A stretch of DNA of 64,000 nucleotides from the NCBI RefSeq assembly GCF_019656075.1, contig NZ_BPKZ01000007.1:43560-107559 (forward strand). Reading direction: 5' to 3'. The number at the start of each line of letters is the position of its first letter. The stretch's first letter is position 1. The notes beneath the pieces were generated by a model that ran no database searches, was not told the DNA's origin, and saw nothing but the letters and a program-made list of their open reading frames with translations. The translations under genes were made by a program, and so were the position numbers. Source of the stretch: Leuconostoc palmae. Its GTDB lineage: Bacteria > Bacillota > Bacilli > Lactobacillales > Lactobacillaceae. Below, one piece after another: positions 1 to 9,501 of the stretch.

Positions 1-1
1 A

Positions 2-1348
2 AATATTGCAGATGGGGAAAAATCACAGTTAGATAATTTAGCTTGGCTAGGTCTAGATTGGGATGAATCACCTGAAAAGCCTGGAAAGTATGGTCCGTAT
101 CGTCAATCTGAACGAAATGAACAGGGTATTTATCAACCATTTATTGATGAATTATTGGCTAAGGGGATGGCTTATAAGTCTTATAAAACATCAGAACAAT
201 TAGCTTCAGAACGCGAGGCACAACAAGCTGCTAAGCAAGCGCCACATTATATTTATGAATATGAAGGAATGACTGCTGAAGAGCGTGAAGCTAAGTATGA
301 GGAATTTGAGGCACAGGGTCTCAAACCAGTTATTCGTTTCCGCGTCCCAGAAGATCGTACTTACGCATGGGAAGATATTGTTAAGGGACACATTGAAATT
401 AGTGGTAAAGAAATCGGTGGTGATTGGGTTATTCAAAAAGCTGATGGTATGCCAACTTATAACTTTGCTGTTGTTATTGATGACCATTTAATGGCAATTT
501 CACATGTACTTCGTGGCGATGATCATGTATCTAATACGCCTAAGCAAATGATGATTTTTGAAGCTTTAGGTTGGGATATTCCTCAATTTGGACATATGGC
601 TTTGATTATTAATGGCGAGACAGGCAAGAAATTGTCCAAACGAGATGAAAATGTTTTGCAATTTGTGGAACAGTATAAAGAACTTGGCTATCAACCACAA
701 GCAATGGTTAACTTTATTGGACTATTGGGTTGGTCACCTAAAGGTGAAGATGAAATTTTTTCACTTGATGAATTCAAGCAAATGTTTGATGAAACACGTT
801 TATCCAAGGCAAACGCTAAGTTTGATCAAAAGAAACTGGAATGGATTAATAATCAGTGGATGCGTCGTGATTTAGATAATGTCATGCCACAATTAATTCG
901 TGAACTGGTTTCTGCTGGCCTTATTAGTCAAAGTGAAGCAGATAACAAAGTTGATTGGTTATCTCAAGTGATTAAAGTTGCAGGTGTTGAAGGAATATCA
1001 TACACTCGGGAAATTGTGGATTTGGTACGTAAGCCATTTTTCGAACTTAATGACATTACCGATGAAATGATAACTTATCTCACATCTGAAGATGGTCGCA
1101 AAGTATTTGAAGCATGGGAAACAGCTTATTTAGCCATGCCTGAAACAGCTACTGCAGAAGATTATATGAACACGATTCGTCATATTCAGAGTACGCTTGA
1201 AATAAAGGGACGTAATTTGTGGAACCCTATCCGTATTGCAACAACACATGAGGTTCAAGGACCAAACCTACCTGAAATGTTAGTTGTATTAGATCGTTCA
1301 AAAGTAATAGCGACAATGAATCAGGTTAAGGCAACTTATTTAGTATAG
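2..1348 (+). CDS. gltX: Glutamyl-tRNA synthetase, 5'-truncated by window edge
   Basis: Class I aminoacyl-tRNA synthetase that charges tRNA(Glu) with glutamate in the cytoplasm. The reading frame is open from base 2 with no start, so the N-terminal part with the HIGH motif lies outside the window. Visible are the GltX-typical stretch WLGLDWDESP near the beginning, the GDDHVSNTPKQ region, and the KLSKRD form of the class I KMSKS signature, followed by the helical anticodon-binding domain. The C-terminus is complete and a hairpin terminator follows directly. Lactobacillales usually use such a GltX in a non-discriminating way with GatCAB; the sequence alone does not prove that here. Confidence 0.95.
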   Translation, partial: NIADGEKSQLDNLAWLGLDWDESPEKPGKYGPYRQSERNEQGIYQPFIDELLAKGMAYKSYKTSEQLASEREAQQAAKQAPHYIYEYEGMTAEEREAKYEEFEAQGLKPVIRFRVPEDRTYAWEDIVKGHIEISGKEIGGDWVIQKADGMPTYNFAVVIDDHLMAISHVLRGDDHVSNTPKQMMIFEALGWDIPQFGHMALIINGETGKKLSKRDENVLQFVEQYKELGYQPQAMVNFIGLLGWSPKGEDEIFSLDEFKQMFDETRLSKANAKFDQKKLEWINNQWMRRDLDNVMPQLIRELVSAGLISQSEADNKVDWLSQVIKVAGVEGISYTREIVDLVRKPFFELNDITDEMITYLTSEDGRKVFEAWETAYLAMPETATAEDYMNTIRHIQSTLEIKGRNLWNPIRIATTHEVQGPNLPEMLVVLDRSKVIATMNQVKATYLV

Positions 1349-1386
1349 AAAAGTGACAGCCCTTTTTACAAGGCTGTCACTTTTTG
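1349..1386 (+). terminator. gltX terminator
   Basis: Eleven-base perfect stem (AAGTGACAGCC / GGCTGTCACTT) followed by a run of T, starting right after the gltX stop codon. Confidence 0.9.
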
Positions 1387-1390
1387 TTAG

Positions 1391-1578
1391 TGGTCAACCA
1401 GATGTTATAGAATACGGGTACTTACACTATAAAAGATAAGGTAGTTGGCAACAGTGAAATGGTGGATTATGCGAATACTAATGTTTTGAAAGAATTAAAA
1501 GGTAACGTTCCTGATTTTAAACTAAAACAAGAGCCCCTCCTTTTAGGATCATCCGTTTTGAATGAAGGTGAGTATTGA
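1391..1578 (+). pseudogene. 3' remnant of an unidentified protein gene
   Basis: Between gltX and adhP one frame is open from 1411 to a TGA at 1576-1578 and reads like real protein (TYTIKDKVVGNSEMVDYANT, then a C-terminus ending NEGEY). It has no start codon and an in-frame TAG at 1408-1410 directly upstream. I do not recognise the family. The natural amino-acid composition, the abrupt 5' end and the in-frame stop suggest the tail of a deleted gene. The rest of the gap to adhP (1579-1734) shows only AT-rich DNA. Confidence 0.4.
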
Positions 1579-1734
1579 TGATTAAGTGGTTGATTTTAGT
1601 CTCAGTATATTAAAGATGTTGTAGGGTAGTATAAACATTTTATTAAGTAGTAGTCCTAGTAACGTACACATTTTTGTGTATGTTTTTTATTTGTGAATAA
1701 CTATTTTAAGTTAACTTATATATTTTAGTAAGAC

Positions 1735-1763
1735 TTTACAAAAACAATATAAACAGGTACAAT
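1735..1763 (+). promoter_or_regulatory. adhP promoter
   Basis: TTTACA, a 17-base spacer, then TACAAT: a good sigma-A promoter 43 bases upstream of the adhP start. Confidence 0.75.
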
Positions 1764-1805
1764 CATCTTGTAAATAAGTTCACAATAAAAGGAGAAATGA
1801 ATATA

Positions 1806-2858
1806 ATGAAAGCAGCAATTGTACGTGAAGTAAATGATGGCTATGTTGATCTAGTTGATGATTGGCAACCTCGAGCATTGGGTTTTGGGGATGCTTTGGT
1901 TGATGTTGAATATGTCGGTCTTTGCCATACTGATTTGCACTGTGCTAATGGTGATTTTGGTAATCCAAACGAAATTGGTGAACGCAATGGTCAATTCCGT
2001 CGTGTTATCGGTCATGAAGGTGTGGGACGTGTTTCAAAGTTAGGCGAAGGTGCCAGTGATTATCTTAAAGTTGGTGATCGCGTATCAATTGCTTGGTTCT
2101 ATGATGCTTGTGGTGTTTGTGACTACTGTGTTTCAGGTAATGAAACGTTCTGCCGTAAGGTTCGTAACTCAGGGTACACGATTGATGGGGCGATGTCACA
2201 ACAAGTTGTTGTCAACTCAAAATATGCAGTGAAAGTCCCAGAAGGTTTGGATCCTGTTGAAGCAACGTCAATCACTTGTGCCGGTGTGACAATGTATAAG
2301 TCACTTAAAGTTGGTGAAACAAAACCAGGTGAATGGGTATCAGTTCATGGTGCTGGTGGTTTGGGTAACTTGGCTGTGCAATATGCTCACAACGTATTTG
2401 GAGCACATGTAGCCGTTATCGATGGTAATGACGATAAGTTGGCCGCTGCTAAGGCTAATGGTGCTGAAGTACTTGTTAACCGTAAAACCGAAGATGTGGT
2501 TGCTAAGGTTAATGAATTAACTGGTGGCGTCCATAACGCACAAGTAACTGCTGTTAATGATGCAGCTTTCTCGCAAGCTGTTAATGTTTTGCGACCAATG
2601 GGTAAGCTAGTAGCTGTTGCTTTGCCACAAGGTGATATGGCGCTAAATATTGCTAAAACAGTATTAGACGGCATTGAAGTTCGAGGATCACTTGTTGGTA
2701 CTCGTGCTGACTTGAAAGAGGCTTTCCAATTTGGTGCTGAAGGCAAGGTTAAGCCAATCGTAGAAACAGTTGATTTCAAAGATATGAATGATGTGATTGA
2801 TGAGATGAAGGCTGGTAACATTACTGGACGTAAAGTCTTTGACTTCACAACTCTGTAA
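1806..2858 (+). CDS. adhP: Zinc-dependent alcohol dehydrogenase AdhP
   Basis: Medium-chain dehydrogenase that interconverts alcohols and aldehydes with NAD(H); in heterofermentative cocci it can reduce acetaldehyde to ethanol and so reoxidise NADH from the phosphoketolase route. The catalytic zinc site is visible as GLCHTDLH and GHEGVG. The structural zinc site has its four cysteines in CGVCDYC and the later NETFC. The cofactor fold shows GAGGLGNLAVQYA. The protein is 350 residues, normal for AdhP. I chose the second ATG (1806, MKAAIV) because the Shine-Dalgarno GGAG at 1791-1794 lies only two bases from the ATG at 1797. It has its own promoter and appears monocistronic. Confidence 0.92.
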   Translation: MKAAIVREVNDGYVDLVDDWQPRALGFGDALVDVEYVGLCHTDLHCANGDFGNPNEIGERNGQFRRVIGHEGVGRVSKLGEGASDYLKVGDRVSIAWFYDACGVCDYCVSGNETFCRKVRNSGYTIDGAMSQQVVVNSKYAVKVPEGLDPVEATSITCAGVTMYKSLKVGETKPGEWVSVHGAGGLGNLAVQYAHNVFGAHVAVIDGNDDKLAAAKANGAEVLVNRKTEDVVAKVNELTGGVHNAQVTAVNDAAFSQAVNVLRPMGKLVAVALPQGDMALNIAKTVLDGIEVRGSLVGTRADLKEAFQFGAEGKVKPIVETVDFKDMNDVIDEMKAGNITGRKVFDFTTL

Positions 2859-3011
2859 AGTGAGTTAAGCAGACAAAGAACTGATAGGTTGTGTGTTTTT
2901 GGGGTTACCATAGTCGTTTATAACTTGTTGTGTTAGAATTGGGGAAGAAATGTATTGGAGGAACGTGTCTGGAGATAGGGTCGACCAAGTCACTTCAAAC
3001 ACAAATTTGTC

Positions 3012-3548
3012 ATGTCATACTTTATGCAACAACTTTTTAACGGACAACGCGATCGAATTTTGCGTGTTGTAGATAGTGAAAATGAAGAACAAACAACAGC
3101 GGGGTTTATCCATATTTTTGATGAACGACGTGTGTTTGACTTTGATTACGCTAAAGAGGTAACAGAAGGTCGTATCACGCGTGAAGAGTTTGACGAAGAA
3201 GGAGAAGCAAATAATACTTTCAGCGTTAATTTTATGCCCCTTGCAGGTGAAAACGAAGAATTGCCAGAAGGTCTATTTGAGTCATGGGCAGGTCTAGTTG
3301 GACGTGAGTATGCATTGATGCCACATGTTCACATTAATATGTACCAACAGCCTTTGCGTCCTGAAATAGAGGTGATTGACAAATCTGTTTTTGAGGAAAG
3401 GCTACTTGAACTCGTAAGTCGTATTTTGGGTTCTTCAGTAGTTGGCTTTAAAGAAAACTCGCTCACAATGTTTCCTAGTTTTTTGGTACAAGAGCAACCA
3501 GATGTCAAAGAACAGGGTCCTTCAACACAAATTATTTTGCCAGATTAA
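3012..3548 (+). CDS. Conserved-looking hypothetical acidic protein (178 aa)
   Basis: I do not recognise the family. The product is acidic, soluble, without signal peptide or membrane segment. It begins MSYFMQQLFNGQRDRI, has charged central segments rich in Glu and Asp, and ends in a variable tail. There is no convincing Shine-Dalgarno before 3012 or the alternative ATG at 3024, and the frame is closed by a TAG at 2976-2978, so the start is uncertain. A GGAGG at 2957-2961 is too far away. A possible -10 (TAGAAT, 2934-2939) precedes it. It stands alone between adhP and the ECF operon leader. Confidence 0.65.
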   Translation: MSYFMQQLFNGQRDRILRVVDSENEEQTTAGFIHIFDERRVFDFDYAKEVTEGRITREEFDEEGEANNTFSVNFMPLAGENEELPEGLFESWAGLVGREYALMPHVHINMYQQPLRPEIEVIDKSVFEERLLELVSRILGSSVVGFKENSLTMFPSFLVQEQPDVKEQGPSTQIILPD

Positions 3549-3563
3549 TAAATAAGATTTACA

Positions 3564-3592
3564 TTGACAAAAAATAAGAATTGTCTTAAAAT
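3564..3592 (+). promoter_or_regulatory. Promoter of the ECF transporter operon leader
   Basis: TTGACA, 17 bases, TAAAAT: a near-consensus sigma-A promoter. Transcription should start near 3599, about 300 bases before the first codon of the operon. Confidence 0.8.
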
Positions 3593-3598
3593 CAAAAC

Positions 3599-3845
3599 AT
3601 GTTAATAAATCGATGAAGCAAAGACATTGATTTACTGAATATAGGACATTATTGGCCTTATTTTTAAGATTAATATGATTCAGTATTTTGATGACGTACG
3701 TAAATGCGGTGATCAATAAAAAACCAACTTGTACTGGTATTAACCTAAGAAATTAAAATCAGTGGTCGTACTGGTGAATAAAAAATGGTGCTATAACATT
3801 TACGTTCCTGTTAGTCATAATCATGATTAACAGGTTTTTTTATTT
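3599..3845 (+). promoter_or_regulatory. Structured leader with terminator; riboswitch candidate of unknown class
   Basis: The leader between the promoter and the DUF62/ECF operon contains three strong elements. First is a hairpin whose arms are TACTGAAT (about 3633-3640) and ATTCAGTA further on. Second is a long-range nine-base pairing of ACGTAAATG (3698-3706) with CATTTACGT (3797-3805), closing a domain of about 90 bases that contains two copies of GTACTGGT. Third, immediately downstream, is a 12-base-pair hairpin with an AATC loop (3807-3834) followed by seven T. ATGAC at 3691-3695 could also pair with GTCAT inside the terminator, giving a possible antiterminator. The layout is that of a transcriptional riboswitch. 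I could not match it to TPP, FMN, SAM, cobalamin, purine, preQ1, folate or T-box consensus sequences. Confidence 0.5.
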
Positions 3846-3905
3846 AATCGGTTAGAAATATGGAGAATGTCAAATATTCGGGGATCATTTTGGATAAAAT
3901 AGAAT

Positions 3906-4769
3906 ATGACAAATAATCATCTGGTGTTACAAACTGATTTTGGTTTACAAGATGGGGCTGTCAGTGCTATGCGAGGGGTATCCCACGCAGTCGCTGATAA
4001 TATCATAATAAGTGATTTAACACATGGTATTAGTCCGTTCAATATTTTTGAAGGATCTTTTCGATTACTTTAAACAGTGGGATATTGGCAACCTGATACG
4101 GTTTTTGTATCAGTCATTGATCCTGGAGTGGGGTCTAATAGACTATCTTTAGTCGCAAAAACAAAAGCTGGTCATTATATTGTGACACCGGATAATGGCA
4201 CGTTAACACATTTAATATCGCAAGATCTAATAGAAAGTGCTCGTGTTATTAATGAAGATACTCATCGTTTACCCGGCTCTGAAAAGTCATCAACGTTTCA
4301 TGGTAGAGACATCTATGCTTTTAATGGCGCTCGGTTAGCAAGTGGACAAACTACTTATGAGGATTACGGTCAAGAATTGAAACCAGAAGAGTTAGTGACC
4401 TTACCGATTAGACCTGGAAAGTATCAAGTTGATGAATCAAATAATGAGACGTTAGTAGGAAATATTGATATTACTGACGTTAATTTTGGTTCCCTATGGT
4501 CAAATATTCCATTAGAAACATTTGAAATATTTAAGATAGGTTATGGGGAATTATTACATGTTCAGATTAAAAATGATGAATTAGTGATGTTTGAAGCTGA
4601 TCTGCCGTATGTTCATACATTTGCGGATGTTGATCCTGGACAACCATTAATTTATATTAATTCAGTGTATACTGTGGCTTTTGGTATCCATACTGGCAGT
4701 TTTGAACAAATGTACCATGTTGGTGCAGGACAAGATTGGTCTGTTACTTTAAGTAAAGTTAACAAATGA
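3906..4769 (+). pseudogene. SAM hydroxide adenosyltransferase-like (DUF62) gene with in-frame TAA
   Basis: The DUF62 family splits S-adenosylmethionine into adenosine and methionine using water. The first part (LVLQTDFGLQDGAVSAM) and the second part (VFVSVIDPGVGS) are both typical, but they are separated by a TAA at 4071-4073 with no shift of frame. The family usually has a residue such as Gln here, so CAA to TAA is the simplest explanation. A GTG at 4077 could restart translation and give 230 residues lacking the N-terminal SAM-binding Asp region, which would probably be inactive. It leads an operon with an ECF transporter; a Shine-Dalgarno and start for the next gene follow 24 bases later. 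Confidence 0.8.
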
Positions 4770-4793
4770 TAACAAACAAGGAGATGTTAAATA

Positions 4794-5354
4794 ATGACTA
4801 ATAAAAACAGTGGTTTTTCAGTTAAAGCTGTTGTTGCAACAGGGATTGGCGCAGCAGTATTTTTCGTTTTAATGAAATTTATTGCAATTCCCACAGGTGT
4901 TCCTAATACAACGATAAACGTCGCTGAAGGATGGTTGGCGTTAATAGCTGGATTATTTGGACCAGTCGTAGGTTTGTTGGTGGGATTCATTGGACATACA
5001 TTAAATGATGCTGTGACTTATGGTTCACCATGGTGGTCTTGGGTTATTGCGGATGCTATTTTTGGGCTCCTCTTAGGATTAGGGAAAAAATATTTGGCAT
5101 TAGAATATGGTGACTTATCAACTAAAAAACTCATACAATTCAACATCTGGCAAGCTATTTCAAATGTTATTGTGTGGTTTGTGATTGCCCCAATTGGTGA
5201 TATCTTGATCTACAAAGAAGCCGCACAAAAAGTATTTCTTCAAGGTGGTGTTACAGCGGTAGTCAACACGATTTCTGTTGCCATTATCGGCTCATTGTTA
5301 TTAGTTGCTTACGTTAAGTCTCGCCCTAAAAAGAGTAGTTTAAGAAGTGAATAA
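4794..5354 (+). CDS. ECF transporter S component, UPF0397 family
   Basis: Substrate-binding membrane subunit of an energy-coupling-factor importer. The 186-residue protein has about five hydrophobic segments, including [18 protein letters not shown] and a conserved [15 protein letters not shown] region, and a short basic tail. This is typical of the UPF0397/ECF-ribofla_trS group. The substrate is not known to me; the adjacent SAM-hydrolase family gene and the leader suggest a SAM- or methionine-related compound or a vitamin precursor, which is inference only. AAGGAG lies nine bases before the ATG. It is co-transcribed with the ATPase and T genes that follow. Confidence 0.85.
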   Translation: MTNKNSGFSVKAVVATGIGAAVFFVLMKFIAIPTGVPNTTINVAEGWLALIAGLFGPVVGLLVGFIGHTLNDAVTYGSPWWSWVIADAIFGLLLGLGKKYLALEYGDLSTKKLIQFNIWQAISNVIVWFVIAPIGDILIYKEAAQKVFLQGGVTAVVNTISVAIIGSLLLVAYVKSRPKKSSLRSE

Positions 5355-5407
5355 TGTCAAAGCAAGATTTGTCTTGCGTACATAATTTTAAAAATTAAGG
5401 ATATTTT

Positions 5408-7099
5408 ATGGTTGCCCCACTCATTGATTTTCAGCATGTTACATTTAAATATCATGCCCAAGCGGAAGCTACATTACACGATATTAGTTTTCAAATTTAT
5501 CCAGGAGAGAAGGTTTTAATTGCAGGAGCTTCTGGTTCTGGTAAAACGACCTTATTGCGTTTGTTAAATGGTTTAATTCCACAAGCTTATGCTGGTGACA
5601 TTACTGGTAAACTAGAACTGAATGGTAAAAATATTATTGATCAAACGTTATTTGATTTATCATTGCAGGCCGGGACAGTGTTGCAAGATTCAGATGCACA
5701 ATTTGTTGGATTGACTGTTGCAGAAGATGTTGCTTTTGCATTAGAAAACGATCATCAGCCAGTTGACAAAATTAAATCAAAGGTGGCTAAATGGGCATCT
5801 CGTTTTGGTTTAGGAGAACGTTTAGACTTAGCACCTCAAATGTTATCAGGTGGTCAAAAACAGCGTACAGCCATGGCGGGTGTTTTAGTAGATGATGGGA
5901 AGTTATTACTTTTTGATGAACCGCTTGCCAGTCTTGATCCAGCAGCTGGTAATGTTGCTATGACGATGATCAATCGCTTGCAAGTGGAACGTGATTTGAC
6001 AGTTGTGATTATCGAACATCGCATTGAAGAAGTGCTACGAGCAGACGTTGATCGTATTATTGTAATGGCAGATGGCAAGATTGTTGCCAATGATACACCA
6101 ACAACCATTATTCAATCTGGTATACTGCCAGAAAATGGGTTGGATGAGCCTTTATTTGTACAGTTGTTAAGAAAAGCTAACGTTGATGTTGCCACGCTAG
6201 CTAATGTGGCTGATGTTAATTCAGTCGATGTTCAAGCATATAAGCAAGTAATTGAAGACCTAAAAACACCAGTTATTAAGCAAGTGAAAAAAAATAAAAA
6301 ATTGGTTATCAAAGACTTAGTGTTCAATTATGACGATAAGCATCCTATTTTTAATGGTTTAAGTACTGCTATATATCAAGGTGAGATCTTAGGTATTGTT
6401 GGGAAAAATGGTTCTGGGAAAACGACGCTATCACATTTGTTAACCGGGTTCTTAACACCAGAATCAGGTGACATCTTACTCGATGGACAAAGTTTATTGA
6501 GTCAGTCTATTAAAGAACGAGCCGATAATATAGGCTATGTTTTACAAAACCCAAATCATATGATTACTAAATCAACTGTTTATGATGAAGTTGCTAGTGG
6601 TCTTGTTTTACGTGAAGTCGATGCGCAAGAAATCGAAACGCGTACTAGAAAAGTTTTAAAGTTAGTTGATTTGGATAGTATGAGGCATTGGCCAATTTCA
6701 GCACTGAGTTTTGGTCAAAAAAAGCGCTTAACGATTGCAGCTGTTCTAGTACTAGATCCACAAGTTCTAATATTAGATGAGCCGACAGCTGGGCAAGATG
6801 CGACACATACAAGTGAGTTACTAAATTTCTTAAAAGAAATTAATAAAACTGCTAACACAACAATTATTATCATTACGCATGATATGCATTTGCTTGCTAA
6901 TTTTGTTTCTCGGGCACTGGTTATTGTTGATGGGACACTACTAGCCGATACAACGCCCTCTGAATTATTAGCAAATGCAACATTAGTGGAGGCCGCTAGT
7001 TTAAGAACAACCAGTATTTATCAATTGGCATCGCGATTAAATATTGATCAACCAGAAATGTTGAATGCAGCCATTGTACATCATTCAACAACTATTTGA
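5408..7099 (+). CDS. ECF transporter ATPase, two ABC domains fused
   Basis: Energising subunit of the ECF importer. The 563-residue protein carries two complete ABC domains in tandem. The first has Walker A GASGSGKTT near residue 39, signature LSGGQKQR and Walker B LLLFDEP. The second has GKNGSGKTT near residue 334, signature LSFGQKKR and Walker B VLILDEP. This is the YkoD/CbiO-duplicate layout in place of separate EcfA1 and EcfA2 genes, so the operon is a self-contained (group I) ECF system with a dedicated ATPase. AAGGAT precedes the ATG at 5408. Confidence 0.92.
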   Translation: MVAPLIDFQHVTFKYHAQAEATLHDISFQIYPGEKVLIAGASGSGKTTLLRLLNGLIPQAYAGDITGKLELNGKNIIDQTLFDLSLQAGTVLQDSDAQFVGLTVAEDVAFALENDHQPVDKIKSKVAKWASRFGLGERLDLAPQMLSGGQKQRTAMAGVLVDDGKLLLFDEPLASLDPAAGNVAMTMINRLQVERDLTVVIIEHRIEEVLRADVDRIIVMADGKIVANDTPTTIIQSGILPENGLDEPLFVQLLRKANVDVATLANVADVNSVDVQAYKQVIEDLKTPVIKQVKKNKKLVIKDLVFNYDDKHPIFNGLSTAIYQGEILGIVGKNGSGKTTLSHLLTGFLTPESGDILLDGQSLLSQSIKERADNIGYVLQNPNHMITKSTVYDEVASGLVLREVDAQEIETRTRKVLKLVDLDSMRHWPISALSFGQKKRLTIAAVLVLDPQVLILDEPTAGQDATHTSELLNFLKEINKTANTTIIIITHDMHLLANFVSRALVIVDGTLLADTTPSELLANATLVEAASLRTTSIYQLASRLNIDQPEMLNAAIVHHSTTI

Positions 7100-7116
7100 T
7101 TCATAGTGGGAGTAAA

Positions 7117-7941
7117 ATGAACAATTTATTTGGATATAAACAACGGGATACGTGGCTCAATCGTGCCACTGGTACAGCCAAACTCATTGGTTTTTTGACA
7201 CTTACGACTATAGGTATGATATCTTATGATACTCGGTTTTTAATAGTATTGAGTTTGTTGTCAGTTCTTTTAATGAAGACAGCAAAAATTCAATATCAAG
7301 AATATGCTTTGATGCTTAAATTTGTTTTATTTTTTGCAATTATTAACTTGGTGATGATTACCATTCTAGCACCTCAATATGGTGTGAGATTATATGGGAC
7401 AAATCACGTGTTATTTGGTAGTGGTTATTGGACAATAACAGAAGAACAACTCTTTTATGAGTTTAACTTATTGATTAAATACTTCTTTTCACTACCATTA
7501 GCTATTATTTTATTGTTTACTACAAACCCTAGTGAGTTTGCGGCTGGTCTCAATAAAATAGGAGTGCCATACAAAATAGCCTATGCTTTTGCGATTACCT
7601 TACGATACATACCAGACGTCCAGAGTGACTATCGTACTATTAGTTTGGCCCAACAAGCCAGAGGTTACGAAATATCAAAAAAGGCATCTATATTAGCTAG
7701 ATCTAGGGGGGCTGTACAGATTATTATGCCGCTGGTGTTCACAAGCCTAAATCGTATTGACACAATCAGTCAGGCTATGGAACTTAGACGTTTTGGCCGT
7801 GAAAAACAGCGTTCTTGGTATCAAGAACAGGTTTTTTCGAGATTAGATATTTTAATTATTGTAGGTTCCATTATTGTGGGGTTTTTAGGTATTACATTAT
7901 TATTTGTTAACAACGGACGTTTGTATAATCCGTTTAAATGA
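7117..7941 (+). CDS. ECF transporter T component (CbiQ/EcfT family)
   Basis: Membrane scaffold linking the S component to the ATPases. It has five to six hydrophobic segments and the characteristic cytoplasmic Ala-Arg-Gly motif, seen as AQQARG, with a second copy-like element AMELRRFG; these are the coupling helices that bind the ABC domains. The start is taken as ATG 7117 behind GGGAG. The frame also extends to a TTG at 7096 that overlaps the ATPase stop, but that codon has no ribosome site. It completes the S-A-T set of this operon. Confidence 0.9.
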   Translation: MNNLFGYKQRDTWLNRATGTAKLIGFLTLTTIGMISYDTRFLIVLSLLSVLLMKTAKIQYQEYALMLKFVLFFAIINLVMITILAPQYGVRLYGTNHVLFGSGYWTITEEQLFYEFNLLIKYFFSLPLAIILLFTTNPSEFAAGLNKIGVPYKIAYAFAITLRYIPDVQSDYRTISLAQQARGYEISKKASILARSRGAVQIIMPLVFTSLNRIDTISQAMELRRFGREKQRSWYQEQVFSRLDILIIVGSIIVGFLGITLLFVNNGRLYNPFK

Positions 7942-7990
7942 AAGGTAAGCTTAGTATTTAGTGTCATTGATACAGTAAGTTAGGCGATAA

Positions 7991-9442
7991 ATGGTTAAAA
8001 CAGCAGATGAGTGGCAAGAAAATGCCCAGAAATATCAGTTTCAATTGCAAAATGATTTATTACAATTTTTAGCGATACCATCAGTTTTGGATCCTGAAAC
8101 AGCAACGTTTCAAAAACCTTTTGGTGTTGGTATAGATAAGGCATTACAATTTATTGCGGATCTGGGTAATCGGGACGGTTTTAGCGTGCAACGAGTAGCT
8201 GACAACATGGTAGTTGTGATTGACTATGGTCCGGAAAACGCTGAAGAAACAGTGGGTGTGCTCTCTCATGTTGATGTTGTACCTGGAAACGATGCGGCAT
8301 GGCATGTGACATTACCTTTTAGTCCAAAAATTATTGGTGACCGATTGTATGGTCGTGGTGTTCACGACATGAAAGCTGATTTAATGGCTAGTTATTATGC
8401 ATTGAAGCAACTTAAAGATGAAGGATTTGTCCCAAAAAAGAAAATACGTTTAATTTTTGGGAGTGATGAAGAATCTGATTGGCGCGATATGCAAAAATAC
8501 TTATCTGAAGTTGGGGAACCGACATTGGGATTTTCTCCAGATGGGACATTTCCCGTTGTACCTGGCGAGAAGGGTGTGCAAACTATTGAAATAAAGTTTC
8601 AAGCTGACGATGATTTTGACCATAATCTTTATCAATTGCTGAAGTTTGAGTCTGGAAACCGTGATAACGTTGTCCCAGGTGTTGCTACAGCTTGTGTTAA
8701 GTTGCCTGATAATCAAGACATTAACTTATTTTTGGCAAAATTTGAACAGTATGTAACATCGACACCATTGATTACAGGTGTCGGACAATATGCTGATGGT
8801 AATATACGTCTCACACTGTATGGTAAATCTGTACATGGGGCTTATCCCGAAGATGGGCTAAACTCAGCAACTTTTTTGGCAAACTTCTTGATGCAATATC
8901 CGTTTAAGAATCAAGCACATGCATTTTTATATTTATTAGGAGAATCAAATCATCAAGATGTGTTTGCTGAACATCTAGGATTAGCTTTTCATGATGCGGT
9001 AATGGGTGATTTAACCATGAATATCGGGCAGGTACACTATATTCTTGGCAAATCAGGCTATATTAGAATCCAATTTAGATTTCCAGTGGGCGTTACCGAA
9101 ACAGCCATTTTGACTCAGGTACAAAGACATATGGGCGGTTTAGATGCAAAAGTTTTTAAAGAATCTAGATTTGGTAGCCAACCACATATGGTAGACTTGA
9201 AAGATCCTATCGTTACAACGTTACAAAGTGTGTATGCGCAACATACACATACAGATAAAACGTATAAAATATCCAATGGTGGGTCATACGCGCGTTTGTT
9301 GAAACGAGGAGTTGCATTTGGTGGACAGTTTCCTGATGTTGCAGTCATGAGTCATCAACCAGATGAATACGTTGAAATAACGAATATTCCTCGTGCTCAA
9401 GCAATTTTTGCTCAAGCGTTATATGAACTCACTAAATCTTGA
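7991..9442 (+). CDS. pepV: Dipeptidase PepV (M20 family)
   Basis: Cytoplasmic zinc peptidase that cleaves dipeptides, including Xaa-His types, at the end of peptide utilisation in lactic acid bacteria. M20 landmarks are present: the first metal ligand in VGVLSHVDVVPG, the bridging Asp in the GRGVHDMKAD segment (usually GSSDDKGP in relatives, so somewhat divergent), the catalytic Glu pair in GSDEESDW, and a C-terminal His near AVMSHQPDE. Length (483 aa) is slightly over the usual 470. The ribosome site before 7991 is weak (TTAGGCG). It is separated from the ECF operon by 49 bases and may be partly co-transcribed. Confidence 0.88.
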   Translation: MVKTADEWQENAQKYQFQLQNDLLQFLAIPSVLDPETATFQKPFGVGIDKALQFIADLGNRDGFSVQRVADNMVVVIDYGPENAEETVGVLSHVDVVPGNDAAWHVTLPFSPKIIGDRLYGRGVHDMKADLMASYYALKQLKDEGFVPKKKIRLIFGSDEESDWRDMQKYLSEVGEPTLGFSPDGTFPVVPGEKGVQTIEIKFQADDDFDHNLYQLLKFESGNRDNVVPGVATACVKLPDNQDINLFLAKFEQYVTSTPLITGVGQYADGNIRLTLYGKSVHGAYPEDGLNSATFLANFLMQYPFKNQAHAFLYLLGESNHQDVFAEHLGLAFHDAVMGDLTMNIGQVHYILGKSGYIRIQFRFPVGVTETAILTQVQRHMGGLDAKVFKESRFGSQPHMVDLKDPIVTTLQSVYAQHTHTDKTYKISNGGSYARLLKRGVAFGGQFPDVAVMSHQPDEYVEITNIPRAQAIFAQALYELTKS

Positions 9443-9501
9443 GTTTAATATTTAGTTTTAACGTAATATATTGAAGACTAGTGGGAAATTTTGTGAAGCT
9501 C

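Noticed and set aside
2387..2911. 174-codon open frame on the minus strand opposite adhP
   Set aside because: It mirrors the codon structure of adhP, lacks a ribosome site and has low-complexity Ser/Thr/Leu composition.
3599..3845. T-box for the ECF operon leader
   Set aside because: TGGTGC...TTTACGTTCC slightly resembles a T-box antiterminator, but the conserved core TGGNACCGCG and a clear specifier loop are missing.
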